Below are positions 4,601 to 6,685 of a stretch of 6,685 bases of DNA, one piece after another. The stretch covers positions 1 through 6,685 of the forward strand of contig JABMQM010000397.1 in the NCBI GenBank assembly GCA_013203195.1, given 5' to 3'. The first letter of the stretch is position 1. Every line of letters begins with the position of its first letter. The notes under the pieces are model-generated. The model was not told where the DNA came from. It saw nothing but the letters and a program-made list of their open reading frames with translations, and ran no database searches. Source of the DNA: Desulfobacteraceae bacterium (GTDB lineage Bacteria > Desulfobacterota > Desulfobacteria > Desulfobacterales > UBA11574). A program made the translations under genes and the position numbers.

Positions 4601-6668
4601 TGATGATCTGAATGAAGATGGATCGTTCAGTGATGAAGTTACGGGCCTTGAAGATGCCTTCAAATACTCGCCGGATTCCACCTTTTGGAGAGTGGCCGTA
4701 ACCCACTTTTCCTTCTGGGACCTCAATTGGGGATTTGGTCCCGATGAAAATGCCATTTATGCGAACGCCGATGGCGAGCCTACAATTGATCAGCAATGCG
4801 ATAAAGACTGCCCAACAAAAACAGGCTCCTTTGTTGAGAACCGCAGCCGCATATTTCACGAGGACATTCCCATACCCGGCACTGATATGACCCTTCATTA
4901 TGCGAGTAACCGTGTAGAAGGTTATAAGACTACTATAAATGTGCCTGCTAGCGGAGAGACCGTACCGGATAGCCTTAATAGTATTGTCGTTAAGGTCGAA
5001 GTTGCCGGCCGCGTCCTTGAGCAGACCCTGGATCCTCTCCCCAATCAGAGTGTTGATTTTGAATGGGATGGTTTAGATCATCTTGGCAGATCAGTCGAGA
5101 CTCCCACAACCGCCCATGTGGGCGTGGGGTTTGTCTATGACGGCGTCTACCAGCGAACGAATAAGTTCGGATACAACGGCAACGGCACGATTACGGGCAG
5201 TAGGACCCGGCAGGAGGTCACCCTGTGGAAGCGTAGCAGCATGCTCGTTCAAATGGGAGTCGGGACCATCGCTGAGGGCTGGTCCGTTTCTTTGCATCAT
5301 TACCTCAGTCCGGTTGATCCCTCGATCCTTTTTAAGGGTGATGGAACAATAAATAATAATAATATTATTAATATCATTGATACAGTGGCAGGTAAGGAAT
5401 CAAGTGGTTACAACGGAGATAACATCCCGGCCGTTGATGCAAAACTTAGTAATCCTGAGGCCGTAGCAGTGGACAATGCCGGCAATATCTACATCGCAGA
5501 TCTAGGTAACCAACGCATCCGCAAAGTGGATACAAGCGGTATTATCACAACAGTAGCAGGCATTTCCCCTGGCGGTTACAACGGAGATAACATCCCGGCC
5601 GTTGATGCAAAACTTAGTAGTCCTGAGGCCGTAGCAGTGGACAATGCCGGCAATATCTATATTGCAGATCATGGTAACCAACGCATTCGCAAGGTGGATA
5701 CAAGTGGTATTATCACAACAGTCGCAGGCAATGGATCGAGGGGCTACAACGGGGATAACATCTCGGCCGTTGATGCAATGCTTAATTATCCTGAGGGCGT
5801 AGCAGTAGACAATGCCGGCAATATCTACATCGGAGATGAATCTAACGACCGTATCCGCAAGGTGGATACAAGTGGTGTTATCACCACAGTGGCAGGCAAT
5901 GGATCCCCAGGCTACAACGGAGATAACATCCCGGCCGTTGATGCAAGGCTTAATAGTCCTAGAAATCTAGCAGTGGACAATGCCGGCAATCTCTACATCG
6001 TAGATATTTATAACTGGCGCATCCGCAAAGTGGATACCAGCGGTATTATCACTACAGTTGGTACAGGCCTTCAGTATCCTAGCGGCGTAGCAGTGGACAG
6101 TACCGGCAATATCTACATCGCAGATACTGATCACTTCCGCATCCGCAAGGTGGATACAAGCGGTGTTATCACCACAGTGGCAGGCAACGGATCCAGCGGC
6201 TATGGCGGAGACAGCGGCCCGCCCACTGATGCAATGTTTTATTTTCCTAAAGGCGTAGCAGTGGATAGTGCCGGCGATTTCTACATCGCAGATGCTTATA
6301 ACCACCGCATCCGCAAAGTGGCTCCACCATCAGCCTTTGCAGATTTAATGATTGCAGGAGACATAGCATCTGCCGAGGAAAACGGTCTTGTCCATATAAT
6401 GTCCAGCTCGGGACAACACGAGACTACCATTGATCTTGATACACGTGTTATTCTGCGCGACTTCGGCTATGACTCGGACGACAATCTGATTTCCATCACC
6501 GATCAGTTCGGTAACCAAACCACCATCCAAAGGGACACTTTCGGCACGCCGACGGCCATCATCTCCCCAGATGGCCTTACAACCTCACTGACCATAGACG
6601 GTAACAACCATTTAACCCACATTACCTATTACTACAGCGACACATTAATCTTTAATAAATATGCTTGA
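1605..6668 (+). CDS. Giant secreted modular protein: Ig/cadherin-like/PKD/PASTA stalk, TTR-like domain, NHL propeller, truncated RHS/YD region (teneurin-like)
   Basis: A Sec-exported surface or secreted protein of 1687 residues, likely a teneurin-like RHS protein. In order: signal peptide 1-24; unassigned module about 27-127; Ig-like 132-206; three cadherin-like domains 209-299, 300-393 and 394-483, each ending VNDPP or VNDAP; PKD/REJ-like domain 484-572; PASTA 577-642; second Ig-like 649-722; carboxypeptidase-regulatory (transthyretin-like) domain 755-836; RHS-associated linker about 840-1255, with VPVGYYDRDKGEW (957 on), an Asp-rich loop (981 on), THFSFWDLNW (to 1042) and DIPIPGTDMTLHYASNRV; six NHL units 1260-1573; YD sequence about 1620-1674. 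In related RHS or teneurin proteins a long YD shell and a variable C-terminal toxin or effector follow; here the frame ends after two or so YD units. Without the shell this is probably a broken or truncated version, though the stalk and propeller could still be exported and fold. No membrane anchor or sorting signal is visible. Roles in adhesion, contact-dependent toxin delivery or kin recognition are inferences from the family. Confidence 0.9.
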   Translation: MLRKMICLLAVLFIIAAIAAPVYASGQTVFGPKLLIINRWHVHASFHRFRADKAEDGIITITKNTLNKKIRGGLLLLNGRDIPIRKFLRGGETVFETRVKLQSKNRLMVFFRGTPGASITIKIRKEKPGPPIQVDIAGDPEVIKQGESSILTWTSGHAKQVSIDQGIGSMPRNGSVEVSPTETTTYTITAQRNKWTVTDSVTVTVINSPPIAEPQTVTLNEDTAVSITLFASDVDEDTLTYQVVAGVSNGSLSGTPPNLTYTPNADYYGSDSFTFKANDGKDDSGPTTVSITVHPVNDPPVAVDDTVTTDEDLTVTTGDVLSNDTDVDGDTLTVSSFTQPANGTVVNNGNGSFSYTPNSNFNGTDSFSYTLNDGKGGTDTAIIVITIKAVNDAPIANDQSITLNEDDSLAITLTGSDIDGDSLIYQIIGVPSHGMLSGTAPNLTYNPAENYNGSDSFTFKVNDGSADSDPATMTIAVSPVNDAPMADAGLDQTVFRGDTAVLDGSGSGDIDGDVLTYLWSFISVPPGSTASITDPTLVNPGFVPDVSGTYEIQLTVNDGTPASAADTITITANPRMVQVPGVVNLTQTDAETAILVKELTIGAIDTENNDTVSADHVVSQNPLAGTYIEEGSPVDLVVSLGPAVPLPPVVSISAAPNMIQIGGSATLNWSSADATSCFIEPEIGSVPVNGATTVSPTATTTYTITVTGPNGSDGAQVVVAVLGNPESLPEGSFGAQYEDLVPPDATVAEYDAKRFSLITGLVLSPGGDPVSNVAVTIHSHPEYGTAATGADGRFSIPIEGGTTFTMVYQKDGLIPAQRKVYVPWNDTAIAETVQMISQDPVATAVTFDGDPETVITHQSTEFADEFGSRSATMVFAGDNHAYLVDEDGNDVHELTTITTRATEFTTPESMPAKLPPNSAYTYCVELGVDGAQRVRFAKPVITWVDNFLGFDVGEIVPVGYYDRDKGEWIPSDNGVVVKLLDTNTDGIVDALDADGDDLPDDLNEDGSFSDEVTGLEDAFKYSPDSTFWRVAVTHFSFWDLNWGFGPDENAIYANADGEPTIDQQCDKDCPTKTGSFVENRSRIFHEDIPIPGTDMTLHYASNRVEGYKTTINVPASGETVPDSLNSIVVKVEVAGRVLEQTLDPLPNQSVDFEWDGLDHLGRSVETPTTAHVGVGFVYDGVYQRTNKFGYNGNGTITGSRTRQEVTLWKRSSMLVQMGVGTIAEGWSVSLHHYLSPVDPSILFKGDGTINNNNIINIIDTVAGKESSGYNGDNIPAVDAKLSNPEAVAVDNAGNIYIADLGNQRIRKVDTSGIITTVAGISPGGYNGDNIPAVDAKLSSPEAVAVDNAGNIYIADHGNQRIRKVDTSGIITTVAGNGSRGYNGDNISAVDAMLNYPEGVAVDNAGNIYIGDESNDRIRKVDTSGVITTVAGNGSPGYNGDNIPAVDARLNSPRNLAVDNAGNLYIVDIYNWRIRKVDTSGIITTVGTGLQYPSGVAVDSTGNIYIADTDHFRIRKVDTSGVITTVAGNGSSGYGGDSGPPTDAMFYFPKGVAVDSAGDFYIADAYNHRIRKVAPPSAFADLMIAGDIASAEENGLVHIMSSSGQHETTIDLDTRVILRDFGYDSDDNLISITDQFGNQTTIQRDTFGTPTAIISPDGLTTSLTIDGNNHLTHITYYYSDTLIFNKYA
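1683..1985 (+). other. Unassigned N-terminal module of the large protein
   Basis: Residues about 27-127 begin QTVFGPKLLIINRW and carry regular alternating hydrophobic strands (IITITKNTLNKK, GGLLLLNGRDI, NRLMVFFRGTPG, ASITIKIRK), suggesting a small beta-sandwich just after the signal peptide. It is strongly basic, unlike the acidic domains that follow. I do not recognise a named family; a role in export or outer-surface anchoring is possible but unproven. Confidence 0.55.
2229..3320 (+). other. Adhesin-like stalk: three cadherin-like domains plus a PKD/REJ-like domain
   Basis: Three tandem units of about 90 residues share the pattern (T/S)xxEDxxx, D(V/I)DxDxLxY, a GS or NGT loop, LTYTP or FSYTP, (N/D)YYGSDSFTFKxNDG and a closing VNDPP/VNDAP. 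These match the cadherin-like tandem-95/VCBS type found in large bacterial surface proteins. The Asp-rich DVDxD motifs resemble calcium-binding sites. The fourth unit (residues 484-572; AGLDQTVFRGDTAVLDGSGS, DGDVLTYLWSF, GTYEIQLTVNDG) is a PKD/REJ-like beta-sandwich. Together they would form a rigid extended stalk holding the C-terminal modules away from the cell. Confidence 0.88.
3333..3530 (+). other. PASTA domain
   Basis: Residues about 577-642 read VQVPGVVNLTQTDAETAI, then a strand, VSADHVVSQNPLAGTYIEEG and VDLVVSLGP. This is the PASTA pattern: VPDVxGxxxxxA near the start, then V-x-x-Q-x-P-x-x-G and a closing VxLxVSxG. PASTA domains are best known from penicillin-binding proteins and Stk-type kinases, where some bind peptidoglycan or muropeptides. 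In a secreted modular protein the unit may act only as a spacer. Confidence 0.8.
3867..4112 (+). other. Carboxypeptidase-regulatory / transthyretin-like domain
   Basis: Residues 755-836 have the standard pattern of this fold: ITGLVLSPGGDPVSNVAVTI, then TAATGADGRFSIPIEGG and FTMVYQKDGLIPAQRKVYV. In teneurins and bacterial teneurin-like proteins a transthyretin-related domain stands before the plug and NHL propeller, and it holds the same relative position here. Confidence 0.8.
4545..4637 (+). other. Asp-rich repeat, possible calcium-binding loops
   Basis: From residue 981 the protein reads DTNTDGIVDALDADGDDLPD and continues DLNEDGSFSDE. The spacing of Asp and Gly resembles thrombospondin type-3 or EF-hand-like DxDxDG calcium loops. 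It follows VGYYDRDKGEWIPSDNG, a motif I associate with the segment upstream of NHL/YD regions in bacterial RHS proteins. Calcium binding is inferred. Confidence 0.55.
5349..5375 (+). repeat. AAT-rich low-complexity seam with 14-bp palindrome
   Basis: A run of AAT triplets turns into ATT triplets and contains TAATAATATTATTA (5357-5370), a perfect palindrome. It encodes an Asn/Ile run (NNNNIINII) just before the first NHL unit. Its composition is far more AT-rich than the coding sequence on either side. Confidence 0.7.
5382..6323 (+). repeat. NHL-repeat array: six tandem units coding for a likely six-bladed propeller
   Basis: Units start at TVAG or TVG: 5382-5549, 5550-5717, 5718-5885 and 5886-6053 (each exactly 168 bp, 56 residues), 6054-6173 (120 bp, 40 residues) and 6174 to about 6323. 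The core is P-x-x-(V/L)-AVD-x-x-G-x-(I/L/F)-YI-x-D-x-x-(N/H)-x-RIRKVDTSG(I/V)ITTV, the NHL signature. Six units fit one closed six-bladed beta-propeller, the form found in NHL proteins and teneurins. Units 1 and 2 differ at only about eight bases over their shared 150-bp core, showing recent duplication or gene conversion. The long units carry an extra 16-residue loop (GYNGDNIPAVDA type) missing from unit 5. Confidence 0.92.
6462..6629 (+). other. RHS/YD-repeat remnant
   Basis: Residues 1620-1675 read FGYDSDDNLISITDQFGNQ, then TTIQRDTFGTPTAIISPDG and NNHLTHITY. These are typical YD units (GYDxxGxLxxITDxxGN, then G-x-P-x-x-I-x-x-P-D-G). The preceding GQHETTIDLDTRVILRDFGY is the usual entry into the shell. 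In relatives many more units follow and close a hollow shell; here they stop. Confidence 0.82.
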
Positions 6669-6685
6669 GGCTATTGTCCTTTTTC
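6628..6685. other. Junction at which YD homology ends
   Basis: After LTHITY the frame reads YYSDTLIFNKYA and stops at TGA 6666-6668. The expected continuation in this family, a Pro/Asn-x-G-x-x-(Y/F) strand and further YD units, is absent in all three forward frames to the window end. Composition also drops to AT-rich (TTAATCTTTAATAAATATGC). This looks like an insertion, deletion or recombination junction, or an assembly end in repetitive RHS sequence. No terminator is seen in the remaining 17 bases. Confidence 0.55.

Noticed and set aside
4356..4898. 180-codon antisense frame inside the large gene
   Set aside because: It lies opposite well-supported domain sequence and has no family features; long shadow frames are expected in a 5-kb gene.
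5382..6323. Repeats considered as a CRISPR array
   Set aside because: The units are contiguous, 168 bp, in frame and encode NHL motifs; there are no short repeats with unique spacers.
5382..6323. Variable codons considered as the target of a diversity-generating retroelement
   Set aside because: No reverse transcriptase or template repeat is in the window, the variable codons are not limited to adenine positions, and variation is between units rather than in one C-terminal target.
336..6668. J-protein and large secreted protein as one operon
   Set aside because: A 465-bp spacer with repeats and its own candidate promoter separates them, and one is cytosolic while the other is exported.

Overview
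The window looks like an accessory stretch of a Gram-negative, environmental bacterial genome with a mid-range GC content. Desulfobacterota (former Deltaproteobacteria) is the best guess. The reasons are the single-CTD J-protein, the very large Sec-exported protein mixing Ig-like, cadherin-like, NHL and RHS/YD modules, and the CACAGAG-type and ACCAAGG-type dispersed repeats between genes. This placement is an inference from style, not a database match.

Layout. Positions 1-335 hold no convincing gene. They contain a left-edge open frame without a start, a perfect 16-bp palindrome (218-233) and a short ACCAAGG/ACGAAGG repeat (305-320). Positions 336-1139 encode a 267-residue J-domain co-chaperone without a zinc finger and with one DnaJ C-terminal domain. 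Positions 1140-1604 are a non-coding spacer with a CACAGAG direct repeat, a tandem pair of 21-nt palindromic units (1317-1358), a possible promoter and a good Shine-Dalgarno. Positions 1605-6668 encode a 1687-residue secreted modular protein.

The large protein reads, in order: signal peptide; unassigned N-terminal module; Ig-like domain; three cadherin-like (tandem-95 type) domains; PKD/REJ-like domain; PASTA domain; second Ig-like domain; carboxypeptidase-regulatory (transthyretin-like) domain; a long linker of the type that precedes RHS repeats, with an Asp-rich possible calcium loop; six NHL units; and the start of an RHS/YD region. The order transthyretin-like, linker, NHL, YD is that of teneurins and bacterial teneurin-like/RHS proteins. 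The YD shell and any C-terminal toxin or effector are missing: recognisable YD sequence stops near 6629, followed by 13-14 unrelated codons and a stop. Either the gene was interrupted there or the sequence is chimeric or ends in a repeat.

The two genes share a strand but are 465 bp apart, with independent regulatory-looking sequence between them, so I do not treat them as an operon. The most interesting points are the teneurin-like architecture on an adhesin-like stalk, the recently duplicated NHL array whose differences cluster in a few loop positions, and the abrupt loss of the YD shell.
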